Below are positions 1-8,987 of a DNA stretch of 64,000 nucleotides, one piece after another. Numbering within the stretch: the first letter of the stretch is position 1; each line of letters starts with the position of its first letter. Location: contig QWHH01000006.1 of assembly GCA_021404785.1 (NCBI GenBank), positions 62,001 to 126,000 of the forward strand, read 5' to 3'. This DNA comes from Lysobacterales bacterium PRO7 (GTDB lineage Bacteria; Pseudomonadota; Gammaproteobacteria; Xanthomonadales; Rhodanobacteraceae). The notes beneath the pieces are model-generated. The model did not search any database. It saw only the letters and a program-made list of their open reading frames with translations, and was not told where the DNA came from. The position numbers and the translations under genes are program-made.

Positions 1-483
1 CATTTCCGGCGGTTCCTGCTTGGCGAGCTCAACGTTTTTCTGGCTGGTGATTGGCGCGCGTCGATCGCGCGCGAGGACTCCGCACCGCTCGTTCCACCTG
101 CTGATCTGGAAGACCGCAACCTGCGCGACAACTCCACCGCACCGAGCCCCGAGGCCGCGTATCAGCGCAGCTTCGCGATGGAAGTGCTCGAACGCGCGCT
201 GAACAAACTCAGGACAGAAGCCCACCAAGGTGGGCATCGGGACATGTTCGAGGCCCTGCAACGCTATCTTTCGCGCGAACCGGTTGCGGGAGAATACGAG
301 GCGATTGCGCAACGCCTGCGCATGCGGCCGATGGCCCTGGCCATGGCATTGAAGCGATTGCGCCAGCGACTGCGCGAACTGGCCGGGCGCGAGCTGGCCG
401 ATACCGTGGCCTCACCGGACGATCTGGCCGCCGAACAGGCGGCATTGTTTTCCATACTGCACGATCCGCCGCAGCGACAATGA
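1..483 (+). CDS. ECF-type RNA polymerase sigma factor-like protein, 3' part only
   Basis: The frame is open from base 1, so the start lies outside the window; about 160 residues are visible. They carry a FRRFLLGELNVFL-type stretch, a variable acidic linker, and a C-terminal helix-turn-helix-like segment (AIAQRLRMRPMALAMALKRL, then R-Q-R-L-R-E). This is the layout of region 2 end to region 4 of the ECF-like sigma factors that sit beside Ser/Thr kinases in planctomycetes and xanthomonads. It would direct RNA polymerase, probably under control of the downstream kinase, whose ATG at 480 overlaps this TGA (ATGA). The overlap implies translational coupling. The sigma family call rests on the C-terminal half only. 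Confidence 0.7.
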   Translation, partial: HFRRFLLGELNVFLAGDWRASIAREDSAPLVPPADLEDRNLRDNSTAPSPEAAYQRSFAMEVLERALNKLRTEAHQGGHRDMFEALQRYLSREPVAGEYEAIAQRLRMRPMALAMALKRLRQRLRELAGRELADTVASPDDLAAEQAALFSILHDPPQRQ

Positions 484-3400
484 ACGCCCGCACCCGGCCG
501 GAAAGCCAGCACGACGCGACCATGACCGATCCACTGGTCAGCAGGGTGGTGGACGCCGGCGGAATCGCGGCCCTGGTCTTCGGCAACCAGACCATCGAAG
601 TCGACCGCAACGAAGATCGCCCGCTTGCGCTGTTGTCTGCCGATGCACTGGAAGTGGATCTCTCCGATCCGCAGCAACGTCAGTTCGGCGATTACGAGCT
701 GCTCGAGAAAATCGGCGAAGGCGGCATGGGCGTGGTCTATCGGGCGCGCCAGGCCAGCCTCGAACGCGAAGTGGCGATCAAGCTGCTGGCCGCCGGTCCG
801 TGGGCCTCGCACGACTTCATCGAACGCTTCCGGCGCGAAGCGCAAAATGCCGCACGCATGCAGCACCCTAACATCGTGGCCATCCACGAAGTCGGCAGCG
901 TCGACGACCTGCATTATTTCAGCATGCGCCTGGTCCACGGCGGCAGCCTGGCCGCGCTGCTCAAACGCGACGGCAAGCTCGAACCGCGCCGCGCCGCGCA
1001 ACTGCTGCGCACCATCGCCGAGGCAGTGGACTACGCACACCGACTCGGCGTGCTGCACCTGGACCTGAAACCCGCGAACGTTCTGATCGACGACAACGGC
1101 ACGGCGCATGTCGCCGATTTCGGCCTCGCCCGCCGCCTCGAGCAATGCCTGGTCGCGGATAACAACGAGATCTCCGGTACGCCGAGCTACATGGCGCCGG
1201 AGCAGGCCACGGCCGGGCCGCAGAAGATCACCCCGGCCACGGATATCTGGGGATTGGGCGCGATCGGCTACGAACTCGTCACCGGGCAGCCGCCGTATCT
1301 GGGCCAGACACCGCACGAGACATTGAAACTCGTCGTGGGCGGCCAACTGCGCAATCCGCGCCGCTACGTCCCGCAACTGCCGCGCGACCTCGAAGCGATC
1401 ATCCTCAAGTGCATGGCCTACGATACGGCGCAGCGCTATGCCAGCGCGCGGGACCTGGCCGAGGATCTGACCCGTTTCCAGAACGGCTACATGGTCAAGG
1501 CACGCCCGCTCAACACGCTCCAGCGCAGCGCACGCTGGGCGCAACGTGAGCCGAAGATCGTGGCCATCGCCCTGCTCGCCTTGTTGACGTTGCTGATCGG
1601 TCTGGTCGCCACGACCACGCAATGGCGCCGCGCCAACGCCAACGCGCAGCGCGCGGAAGCGGAGCGAGCGCTTGCCGCGAAGAGTGCGGCAATCTCCAGC
1701 GAACGTCTGTGGGACGGGCGTCGCGATACGGCAATACGCCAGATGAACGACGGCAATGGCTTCGAGGCGCTCGCGCCGCTGATCTCCAACATCGAGGAAA
1801 AGCAGGCAGCGGGCAAACCCGCCGAGTTGGAACGCCGTGAGATCGGCATGATCGAAACCCAGGGCGTTGCCCTGATCGACCGTTTCATCATTCCCGACGC
1901 CAATCCGATGGCGACCACGCTGAGTCAGGACGGCAAGCTGCTCGCGGTCACACTCAACGATCTCTCGGTGCGCTGGTTCGACACGGCTACTCTGACCGAA
2001 CGCGGCCGCCTGGACCTGCTCGACTACCTGCCTGCCGACCAGGTACCTATCCTGCCGCACTTCATCGACGATCACCGCTTGCTCGTCACCGGGGAATGGT
2101 TCGATTTCCTGCCAAACCCGAGCACATCCGGTGTGCTCATCGATCTGGATCATGCGTCGGCGGTCACACCGCCCGAGCAATTCGCCGACCTCGCCGACAT
2201 TACCTGGAGTGCCGACGCACGGCATGCGCTGCTGCACGACGCGCGCGGCCACGTGCAGCTATGGCAGGTCGACCCGTGGCGTCCGCTGGCGCTGCCGGCA
2301 CGAGAATTGGAAATCGTTGGCACGCTCTGGGTGCTGGATCCGGAGCTGCGTTACGCGATGCAATTTGGCCGCAACATGAGCGAATTGCGCGTATTCGATC
2401 CGCGCCACCTCGATGCGCCGCGCCCTGTGTCGATGCCACGGCACGAATCGTTCAGCGCCTGGTCCGCCAGTAGCGATGGCGCGGTTTTCGCGGTCGGCAC
2501 CAGCAACGGCCAGATTTTTCTCATCGACATGCGCACCCTGGCCGTGCGCCAGATTTCCGGCCCGCTCGGCAGCCGCGTGAGCTGGCTCAGTTTCAGCGAG
2601 GACAATGCCTGGCTGGCGGCCGCGCGCAACAGCGGCACCGCCTTCGCCTACGATGTCGCCAGCGGCGAACAGCTGCATGCCGGAGAGATGCAGGCGGAAT
2701 TCGACGCCACGCGCGTGGACATCGATCATCGCAGCCGCCTGCTGGTCCTGTCCGGCCAGGTCGCCGGTGGAATCGCCAAATCCGAAGTCTGGCATTTGCC
2801 GCAACCGAGTCCGATGCTCGGTGAAGCAACACACCTGATTGCCAATCCGTCGCCCGGCACGCGCGCCGGACCGTACTGGCTGAGTGCGGCTCCGCGCGCC
2901 GGCTTGCTGGCCAGCGCCAGCATGGATGGCGAGATCCGTCTGTGGCGGTTGCCCGAACCGGCCGAACTGGACGCGATGCCGCCGCCGCTGGTCTCCGACA
3001 ACCTGTACACGGATGGCGATCATGTGGTCGATGTCGATTCCGACCGCTTGCGCGTGCTTTCGGCTGCACATGGCACAGCCACGGCTTGGTTGCGACTGCC
3101 GCCGCCAATCGCTTTTGCGCAACTGGTGGCTGGCAGCAAGACGCTGGTCGCGGTCGCTCGCACCGGACTGCATGTGCTGGATGCCGCCACGTTGCAGCCG
3201 CGCCTGCCTGTGATCGCACTAGACAACACGCCGCAGCACATGGCGGTCAGTGCCGATGGTCGGCGTGCCGTGCTCAGTTTCAACAAAAATGACGCCAAGG
3301 GATTCGAGGAGCATCTGGAACTTTATGACTTGACCAGCGGCAGTCGTTTGGATCCGGGCAACGTCGAGGTCAAGGCACCGCTGCGTCAGCTCCTGCTCTC

Positions 3401-4922
3401 TGCTGACGCTTCGCGCCTGCTCGCCACTGGACCGGTCGACGGCTCCACCGCGGTATTCGACACGCAAACGCTGAAACCCCTGTGCGCCTATCCCAACGAT
3501 CCCATGCAACCCGTCATCCACGCCGCGTTTACCGCCGACGCGCGGCATCTGTGGATGGTGACGCGCAGCATCGACGACACCCAGGCCGACAACGCGGATC
3601 TTGCGCTATGGGACCTGAATTCCGGCAAGATCGACGAGCGGCGGCATGTGCCGGGCATCTATCCCATTGGCATTGCCGCGATTGGCGACAAGCCCCTGCT
3701 TGCCGGGCGCGATCGCGTAGTCCTGGACCCGGGCGGGACGGACGAGCGCAGCGTCACCGGGCTGCGCGGCGGCGAAGTGACGAACGTATTCGCCGTCAGT
3801 CACGATGGCCGGCTCGTCGCCCACGCCATCGCCAACAACGTTCAACTGTATTCCACCGCGGATCTCACTCCGATCGGGTCGCCACTTCAGGCGCAGGGCG
3901 GGCAAATGAGCTCGGTCATCCGGCTGGCGTTCAGCCCGGACGACAGTCGCCTGCTTGCGATGGTGGATCCCACCATCTCGTCGAACTGGCGCCTGTGGCG
4001 GATCGCCCTCAGCCGGCATAGCGTGAATGAATTGCATGCCGATGCTGCATTGCTGGCACCGCGCGATGCGGGACCGCGCGTCTTGCGCATGGCCGACAAC
4101 AGCGAACATTTGCGCCTGCGCGCACACGACCCCGGCCCGCCGCCGGCAACTCAGCCGCGCCCGCAACCTGCCGTGGCCGGCTGGATCGGCCCGGACCCGA
4201 TTCCGGCGCGCGATCCCGCCGCAGGCCCTCTGCAGATCGACCTCGGCAGCGTCTACAACCGGGCGCCGGCAACGGAAATCAACGTGATGAACTCGGTGAT
4301 TGCCGCATTGAGCGACATGCCATTCGGCTTGCCACGAATCGATGGCGTGGACTACGACTGGCGCGGCGCCTTGGAAATGCGCCAGGACGGTGGCGGTCAA
4401 ACGGTCGGCGCGCAATACCGTTTCGCCGTGCGCCAGAAGGTGACTGGACTGCGCGTGCCGCCGCAGCCGATCGCCGCGCTGCATGTGCTGCTCTTCGCGC
4501 CGGAAAGCGTGGGCGAACCCCGGGAACGCGTCTATGCCAACATCCGCCTACACTATCGCGACGGCAGCGAGGCGGTGTTGCCGCTGCGCACCCAGCGCGA
4601 GGTGAAAGGCTGGACGCCATACGATCGACCGACCCCGGTCGGCTGGACTCAGGGCGACATCCAGCGCGTGCTCGGCCTGATGACACCGGGTATATACAAC
4701 GACCCGCGTCTGCCAAACCCGCATCCGCAGAAAATCATCTCGACCCTGGACCTGGAAACGGTGCCCGGGCAATGGAGCACCCCCGTTTTCTTCGCGATCA
4801 CCGCGGAGCCTGTAATTTCCGACGCGGAATCCCGAATTGGCAAGCGAGCACCTGGAACCGGCAGGGATGCCAAGCCCATGGATGGAGAGCAGCATTCGTC
4901 CACCAACGGAGAATCGCCGTGA
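480..4922 (+). CDS. Giant transmembrane Ser/Thr protein kinase with C-terminal beta-propeller repeats
   Basis: The protein has 1480 residues. A Hanks-type kinase domain spans about 71-335: glycine loop GEGGMG (79-84), ATP lysine K101, catalytic loop H193-L194-D195 with N200, DFG 213-215, APE 239-241. The residue before the catalytic Asp is Leu rather than Arg, so this is a non-RD kinase. One hydrophobic helix at about 360-378 puts the kinase in the cytoplasm and roughly 1100 residues outside. Residues about 470-1230 hold many WD40/PQQ-like blades (S-x-D-G-x and F-S-P-D-D-S-x patterns). The last 200 residues look like a separate beta-rich domain. The ATG at 480 overlaps the sigma gene stop, which favours it over the internal ATG at 522. 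It probably senses a periplasmic signal and phosphorylates the sigma factor or another partner; that pairing is inferred from gene order. Confidence 0.88.
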   Translation: MNARTRPESQHDATMTDPLVSRVVDAGGIAALVFGNQTIEVDRNEDRPLALLSADALEVDLSDPQQRQFGDYELLEKIGEGGMGVVYRARQASLEREVAIKLLAAGPWASHDFIERFRREAQNAARMQHPNIVAIHEVGSVDDLHYFSMRLVHGGSLAALLKRDGKLEPRRAAQLLRTIAEAVDYAHRLGVLHLDLKPANVLIDDNGTAHVADFGLARRLEQCLVADNNEISGTPSYMAPEQATAGPQKITPATDIWGLGAIGYELVTGQPPYLGQTPHETLKLVVGGQLRNPRRYVPQLPRDLEAIILKCMAYDTAQRYASARDLAEDLTRFQNGYMVKARPLNTLQRSARWAQREPKIVAIALLALLTLLIGLVATTTQWRRANANAQRAEAERALAAKSAAISSERLWDGRRDTAIRQMNDGNGFEALAPLISNIEEKQAAGKPAELERREIGMIETQGVALIDRFIIPDANPMATTLSQDGKLLAVTLNDLSVRWFDTATLTERGRLDLLDYLPADQVPILPHFIDDHRLLVTGEWFDFLPNPSTSGVLIDLDHASAVTPPEQFADLADITWSADARHALLHDARGHVQLWQVDPWRPLALPARELEIVGTLWVLDPELRYAMQFGRNMSELRVFDPRHLDAPRPVSMPRHESFSAWSASSDGAVFAVGTSNGQIFLIDMRTLAVRQISGPLGSRVSWLSFSEDNAWLAAARNSGTAFAYDVASGEQLHAGEMQAEFDATRVDIDHRSRLLVLSGQVAGGIAKSEVWHLPQPSPMLGEATHLIANPSPGTRAGPYWLSAAPRAGLLASASMDGEIRLWRLPEPAELDAMPPPLVSDNLYTDGDHVVDVDSDRLRVLSAAHGTATAWLRLPPPIAFAQLVAGSKTLVAVARTGLHVLDAATLQPRLPVIALDNTPQHMAVSADGRRAVLSFNKNDAKGFEEHLELYDLTSGSRLDPGNVEVKAPLRQLLLSADASRLLATGPVDGSTAVFDTQTLKPLCAYPNDPMQPVIHAAFTADARHLWMVTRSIDDTQADNADLALWDLNSGKIDERRHVPGIYPIGIAAIGDKPLLAGRDRVVLDPGGTDERSVTGLRGGEVTNVFAVSHDGRLVAHAIANNVQLYSTADLTPIGSPLQAQGGQMSSVIRLAFSPDDSRLLAMVDPTISSNWRLWRIALSRHSVNELHADAALLAPRDAGPRVLRMADNSEHLRLRAHDPGPPPATQPRPQPAVAGWIGPDPIPARDPAAGPLQIDLGSVYNRAPATEINVMNSVIAALSDMPFGLPRIDGVDYDWRGALEMRQDGGGQTVGAQYRFAVRQKVTGLRVPPQPIAALHVLLFAPESVGEPRERVYANIRLHYRDGSEAVLPLRTQREVKGWTPYDRPTPVGWTQGDIQRVLGLMTPGIYNDPRLPNPHPQKIISTLDLETVPGQWSTPVFFAITAEPVISDAESRIGKRAPGTGRDAKPMDGEQHSSTNGESP

Positions 4923-5440
4923 GAAACATCAAACAAGTAACCACCACCGCGTTGACGACCACCGCCTTGCTGCTGGCCGTCGCGATTACCTCATCCGACG
5001 CGCAGGCCTGCGGCGAAGTGATGTACCGCATGGGCGGCGCGCTGCGCTACCACGCCTTCATCACGCGCCATCCGGCGCAGATCCTGCTTTACTCCGGCAC
5101 AACGGCAGCCCAGCGCCATGCGGTAACCAACGACATGCAGCTGTTCGACGAAAATCTGCAAAAGGCTGGTCACACCGTCACCGTCGTGAATACGCCGGAC
5201 GCGCTCGGCAAGGCGCTGGCCACGAAGCACTACGACGTAATCATCACCTACGCCGGGGATCTAGCAGCGATCCAGCCGCAGCTCGCGAACATCTCGCACG
5301 AACCGGCGCTGATTCCGGTGTTTCCGAACGGTGACGAAGCTTCGGTGCGCAAGCAGTTTCCGCTGGCGCTGAACGAAAACGCGAATCTCAACCAGTTCCT
5401 CAAGACCATCGAGGAAACCATGAAGTCGCGCGGCACCTGA
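4919..5440 (+). CDS. Small exported protein with pseudo-receiver-like domain, unknown function
   Basis: The GTG start at 4919 overlaps the kinase stop as GTGA and gives 173 residues that begin with a proper signal peptide (basic N-terminus, hydrophobic ALLLAVAI core, cleavage near DAQA-C). Longer upstream frames would bury this signal inside the protein. The mature part alternates beta strands and helices (QILLYSG, HTVTVV, DVIITYAG), like a receiver or flavodoxin-type fold, but I see no canonical phosphoacceptor set. Translational coupling to a kinase with a large external sensor suggests a periplasmic accessory or ligand protein. I do not recognise the family and assign no reaction. Confidence 0.72.
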   Translation: MRNIKQVTTTALTTTALLLAVAITSSDAQACGEVMYRMGGALRYHAFITRHPAQILLYSGTTAAQRHAVTNDMQLFDENLQKAGHTVTVVNTPDALGKALATKHYDVIITYAGDLAAIQPQLANISHEPALIPVFPNGDEASVRKQFPLALNENANLNQFLKTIEETMKSRGT

Positions 5441-5526
5441 CGCTGGCATTCGCAGGTGTGCGGGTTATACCTGTGCGTCGCGCGGGGATCAGGGAGTTTT
5501 GCATTCAACCGAAAGGGGAAGCAGAC

Positions 5527-6504
5527 ATGCGCCTTCGTATCGCAGCATCGACCATCGCCTTGGCCATCGCCGGGGCCGCAGTCTCGTCAATAGCGAGCGC
5601 ACAGGTGCAACCGACCGCACCATCGAGTGGGAATACCAGCGACAGCCCTGCGGGGCACGGCAGTGTTTCCGTCGCTTTCTTCGACACCGACATCAACGGC
5701 TTCTGGTTGCGATCCAACGTCAAGCTGCCCCTGGGCAACGTGCACATGTTGGGCAGCGGCCTCGACGCAAGCTACAACATCAGCAACGACTGGACGATCT
5801 TTGGAGGCGTGCGCTACTTCACCGGCCGCGCCAACACGCCCCCGATGTTCATCAACTGTCCCAGCACCACGGCGGCGCCGGAATGCGCCAACTATCCGCC
5901 CCAGACTCCTCAGCACCCCGGCGAGCCTTTCCTTGACGACGGCAAGTATCACGGTGCCTGGCAGGACTGGAACCTCGGCGTGGCCTACCATGCGAACATC
6001 GGCGGCTACTACATCACGCCGTCGGCCACAGCAACAATCCCGACCCACGACTATCCAACCTATGGCAACGGCGTGGTGGGACAGGATCTGCACCAATTGC
6101 TGCTGGACGTAACTCTGGCGCACCAGTTCGACTTCACCAACTTTTACTACAAGCTCGGCTACGGCTACGCGTTCAGCCAGCATGTGCTTGGCGTCAATGC
6201 CGGCTACCAACGCTTCGACGGCGAACTGGGCTGGTTCGTCAACGAGAAGTTTTCGGTGCGCGGCTTCGTGACGGGTCGCGCGGGCTTCGGCGCACGCGCC
6301 GCCTTCGGACCGCCGCCCTTCAACGAATTCTGGTATGAAAGGCAGCGCCTGACCCAGCACGACTACCACGCCTATGGTCTTGGCTTCGACTATGGCATCG
6401 GCGAACGCTACACCGCATCGGCCAACATCCAGCGCGAGTTCTGGGGCGATTCGGTGTACGACTTCAAGTATGCTCTTGAAGCAAGGTTGACGCGCAGTTT
6501 CTGA
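5527..6504 (+). CDS. Outer-membrane beta-barrel protein, unknown function
   Basis: The ATG at 5527 follows a good GAAAGGGGAA ribosome site and starts a signal peptide (ALAIAGAAVSSIASA-Q), giving 325 residues. The mature chain has alternating aromatic and polar strands (WNLGVAYHANIGGYYITPS, FYYKLGYGYAFS, YHAYGLGFDYGIG) and ends in a C-terminal Phe (LTRSF), the usual outer-membrane insertion signature. A loop at about residues 115-145 is rich in Pro and contains two Cys (INCPS, PECAN). It lies 86 bases behind the exported protein and may belong to the same transcription unit. No specific porin or receptor family is recognised. Confidence 0.75.
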   Translation: MRLRIAASTIALAIAGAAVSSIASAQVQPTAPSSGNTSDSPAGHGSVSVAFFDTDINGFWLRSNVKLPLGNVHMLGSGLDASYNISNDWTIFGGVRYFTGRANTPPMFINCPSTTAAPECANYPPQTPQHPGEPFLDDGKYHGAWQDWNLGVAYHANIGGYYITPSATATIPTHDYPTYGNGVVGQDLHQLLLDVTLAHQFDFTNFYYKLGYGYAFSQHVLGVNAGYQRFDGELGWFVNEKFSVRGFVTGRAGFGARAAFGPPPFNEFWYERQRLTQHDYHAYGLGFDYGIGERYTASANIQREFWGDSVYDFKYALEARLTRSF

Positions 6505-6552
6505 CCACGGCTGCGCGTCACGGGATTGGTAGGGATTACCGCGGCTCGCAGC

Positions 6553-7581
6553 ATGTTCGATGTCCTGGCGTATTGGTGGTGGCTTGCCGTTGACTGGTTC
6601 TCTGCGCACGCAGTGGGGCCGGTGTTGGCGTTCGCGCACCTCGACGCCCTGTTCGGCGAACCCGAAGCGATCGCCGAAGCGCTGCTGATCGGACTTGTGC
6701 AAATCGCCATCATCGGCTGCCTGTTCCGCCCACTCGAAAAACTGGCGCCGGCGGAACGCTGGCAAGATCGCAGGCTGACCGGAGTCGATCTGCGCTTCGC
6801 CTTTGCGCTGGTGGCTTTGGGCCCGTTGCTCGCGTTTGTCGTGCTCTCGCCCTTTGCCCGCGCCTTCGGCAACGCGCTCGATTGGATCGGCCTGCCTGCC
6901 GACGGGCTGCTGCATTACATTCCGCACATCGACGAGCATCCCTACCTTGCCTTTGCGCTGTACTACGCCGCGAACGATCTGGCGTACTACTGGATGCACC
7001 GTGCCCAGCATGCGATTCCCTGGTGGTGGGCGTTGCACAACATGCACCACAGCCAGCGCCAGGTGAACTGCTGGACGAATTCGCGCGTGAGCTGGCTCGA
7101 CCTCGTGCTCGAATCGTGCCTGCTCGCAACCGTAGGCCTGGTCATGGGCGTGGATGCCGGCCAGTTCGCCGTGCTGGTGCTGCTGACCCAGCTCGTGCAG
7201 AACCTCGCGCACACGAACACGCGGTTTGGCTTCGGACGCGTCTTCGACAAGCTCATCGTCGACCCGCGCTTCCATCGCCTGCACCACATGGCGGCGGATC
7301 CGGCACGGCCGAACCTGCACAACTGCAATTTCGGCCAGGTGCTGTCGATCTGGGACAACCTGTTCGGCACCGCGCTGTATGGCGAACCACCGCGCCGCAA
7401 TGGCGTGGACGACGCGATCGTCGACGCCGATAATGGCCGCGGCATGAGCGTGATGCAGTGGTACACCTTGCGCAGGTTCTGGAGCGCATTCACAAGCCGC
7501 GCCGGCTGGAAGCCACAATCCATCGTGTTCGACACCCGTTCCCGATCCATTCCAGATGGCGCACAGGCCAATCCGAAGTAG
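6553..7581 (+). CDS. Sterol desaturase/fatty acid hydroxylase superfamily membrane protein
   Basis: The protein is 342 residues from ATG 6553; a TTG at 6526 would add nine residues but gives no better start. Several membrane helices surround the three histidine boxes that define this di-iron superfamily: HRAQH (149-153), HNMHH (162-166) and HRLHH (241-245). Family members insert oxygen into, or desaturate, sterol, fatty acid, carotenoid or ceramide chains, so the substrate cannot be read from the sequence. The gene is 48 bases past the barrel gene and is followed by a 106-base gap, so it may be transcribed alone or with the genes before it. Confidence 0.85.
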   Translation: MFDVLAYWWWLAVDWFSAHAVGPVLAFAHLDALFGEPEAIAEALLIGLVQIAIIGCLFRPLEKLAPAERWQDRRLTGVDLRFAFALVALGPLLAFVVLSPFARAFGNALDWIGLPADGLLHYIPHIDEHPYLAFALYYAANDLAYYWMHRAQHAIPWWWALHNMHHSQRQVNCWTNSRVSWLDLVLESCLLATVGLVMGVDAGQFAVLVLLTQLVQNLAHTNTRFGFGRVFDKLIVDPRFHRLHHMAADPARPNLHNCNFGQVLSIWDNLFGTALYGEPPRRNGVDDAIVDADNGRGMSVMQWYTLRRFWSAFTSRAGWKPQSIVFDTRSRSIPDGAQANPK

Positions 7582-7687
7582 TGCCCCCCAAAACAGCGCA
7601 TTACCTGTAATCCTCTGCACCGATTCCGTAATAGACTTGTATCCGGCCGGAATCCAGGGGCGGCCGCACTGCCGACGGAGGCGCGCC

Positions 7688-8341
7688 ATGTACCCTGCCA
7701 ACGACCGGGATCGCACCGTACCGAATCTGGACATGAGTCCGGCGCGCTCGGGGATATTCACGCCCGGCATCGCTCGCCTTGAACTGAACGCGGACAACCT
7801 GGCGCGCTTCAACGCAACGCTCGCACGCGTGAACCCGAACGTCCCGCCATGCACCGCGGAACAGATCGCCGGCTCGGCGCGTCGCGTGTTGCGCGCGTCG
7901 GCCAAGGGCGTGGACATGCCCTTCATCCGCCTGCGCCTGCGTCGGGCGGCAGAGATCCGCGCAGCCTATGTCGATACCTGCTGGCACGTGCCCGCCGACC
8001 TGTACGCAATCATGGGCGCCATCGTCGACTACATCGACGATGGCGAGCACCACCTGATATCCCGCGACATGGCGGTGATCGGCCAGCTCGACGATGCCTT
8101 GCTCGTCGACGCTGCAATGGACACGCTGCGCGGGGAATTGAACGAATACGCCGAATTCTGCCGATTCCGCCAAGCCGAGGCCGCGCGAATCGGATTGCCC
8201 GCATCGGCGCTGGCGCTCGATCGCGAACACTGGCGTCGCGAATGCGACCAGGAACTGCTGTTCGAGCAACAACTGCGGCGTGTGCGCGCGACCCGCTATA
8301 CCAGAGCGGAATCCGCGGCAGATGGCTTTCGCGTGGGTTGA
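7688..8341 (+). CDS. Uncharacterised cytoplasmic protein, weakly DUF1232/YkvA-like
   Basis: The protein is 217 residues. ATG 7688 sits 6 bases after GGAG (7678-7681), a strong ribosome site. There is no signal peptide. The centre (about 105-140, VDYIDD then GQLDDALLVDAAM) resembles the acidic LDDALVV block of YkvA/DUF1232 proteins but lacks their hydrophobic Pro-rich part, so the assignment is weak. The C-terminus is Arg- and Glu-rich and helical. It lies directly before frr, where pyrH would be expected in many gammaproteobacteria. Confidence 0.6.
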   Translation: MYPANDRDRTVPNLDMSPARSGIFTPGIARLELNADNLARFNATLARVNPNVPPCTAEQIAGSARRVLRASAKGVDMPFIRLRLRRAAEIRAAYVDTCWHVPADLYAIMGAIVDYIDDGEHHLISRDMAVIGQLDDALLVDAAMDTLRGELNEYAEFCRFRQAEAARIGLPASALALDREHWRRECDQELLFEQQLRRVRATRYTRAESAADGFRVG

Positions 8342-8377
8342 CGCTACTCCGGATCGTCGTGGCGCGTTTGGCCGCGC

Positions 8378-8386
8378 TGCTATACT
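8378..8386 (+). promoter_or_regulatory. Extended -10 promoter element for frr
   Basis: TGCTATACT matches the extended -10 consensus TGnTATAAT at all but one position. It ends 33 bases before the frr ATG. No good -35 is seen 16-18 bases upstream, as expected for an extended -10 promoter. It would give frr and the envelope block their own start of transcription. Confidence 0.5.
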
Positions 8387-8419
8387 GCGCAGCATTCGGA
8401 ATGGACCGCGGAGTCGCGC

Positions 8420-8977
8420 ATGATCGCCACCATCAAACAGGATGCCCAGCAGCGCATGAGCAAAAGCGTGGACGCGCTCAAACACGAGTTGCAGCGCCTG
8501 CGCACCGGCCGCGCCAGCACGGCACTCGTCGAACACATCAAGGTCAACTACTACGGCTCGGATGTGCCGCTCAGCCAGGTCGCCAACGTCGTTGTCTCCG
8601 ATGCGCGTTCGCTCACCATCACACCGTGGGAAAAGAACATGGTGCAGCCGGTGGAAAAAGCCATTCTCGCCTCCGATCTCGGACTCAATCCGACCACGGC
8701 AGGCACGACGATTCGGCTGATCATGCCGGCGCTCACCGAGGAACGCCGCAAGGATCTGGCCAAGCACGTTTCGCATGAAGGCGAAAACGCCAAGATCGCG
8801 ATCCGCAACATCCGCCGCGATGCACTGCACCAGGTCAAGGAACTGCTCAAGGACAAGCAGATCACCGAAGACGAGGAACGCCGCGCCGACGACGAGGTGC
8901 AGAAACTCACCGACAAGTCGATCAAGGACGTCGATGCGGTGGTGAAGGCGAAGGAAGACGAATTGATGGCGCTGTGA
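8420..8977 (+). CDS. frr: Ribosome recycling factor
   Basis: The protein has 185 residues, the standard family length. The N-terminal SVDALKHELQRLRTGRAS and the central IRNIRRDA segments are family hallmarks of the three-helix bundle domain that, with EF-G, splits post-termination ribosomes. It precedes uppS with a 10-base gap, matching the common frr-uppS-cdsA order. The usual rpsB-tsf-pyrH neighbours are absent upstream, and an extended -10 element lies in the gap before the gene. Confidence 0.97.
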   Translation: MIATIKQDAQQRMSKSVDALKHELQRLRTGRASTALVEHIKVNYYGSDVPLSQVANVVVSDARSLTITPWEKNMVQPVEKAILASDLGLNPTTAGTTIRLIMPALTEERRKDLAKHVSHEGENAKIAIRNIRRDALHQVKELLKDKQITEDEERRADDEVQKLTDKSIKDVDAVVKAKEDELMAL

Positions 8978-8987
8978 GATCCGCGCC

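Noticed and set aside
264-2252. Long open frame on the minus strand opposite the sigma/kinase genes
   Set aside because: It is antisense to a well-supported kinase domain; composition is the mirror of the high third-position GC, with no recognisable motif or ribosome site.
5587-7926. Open frame of about 780 codons on the minus strand opposite the barrel and desaturase genes
   Set aside because: It spans two genes with clear family motifs on the plus strand and the gap between them; no domain is seen.
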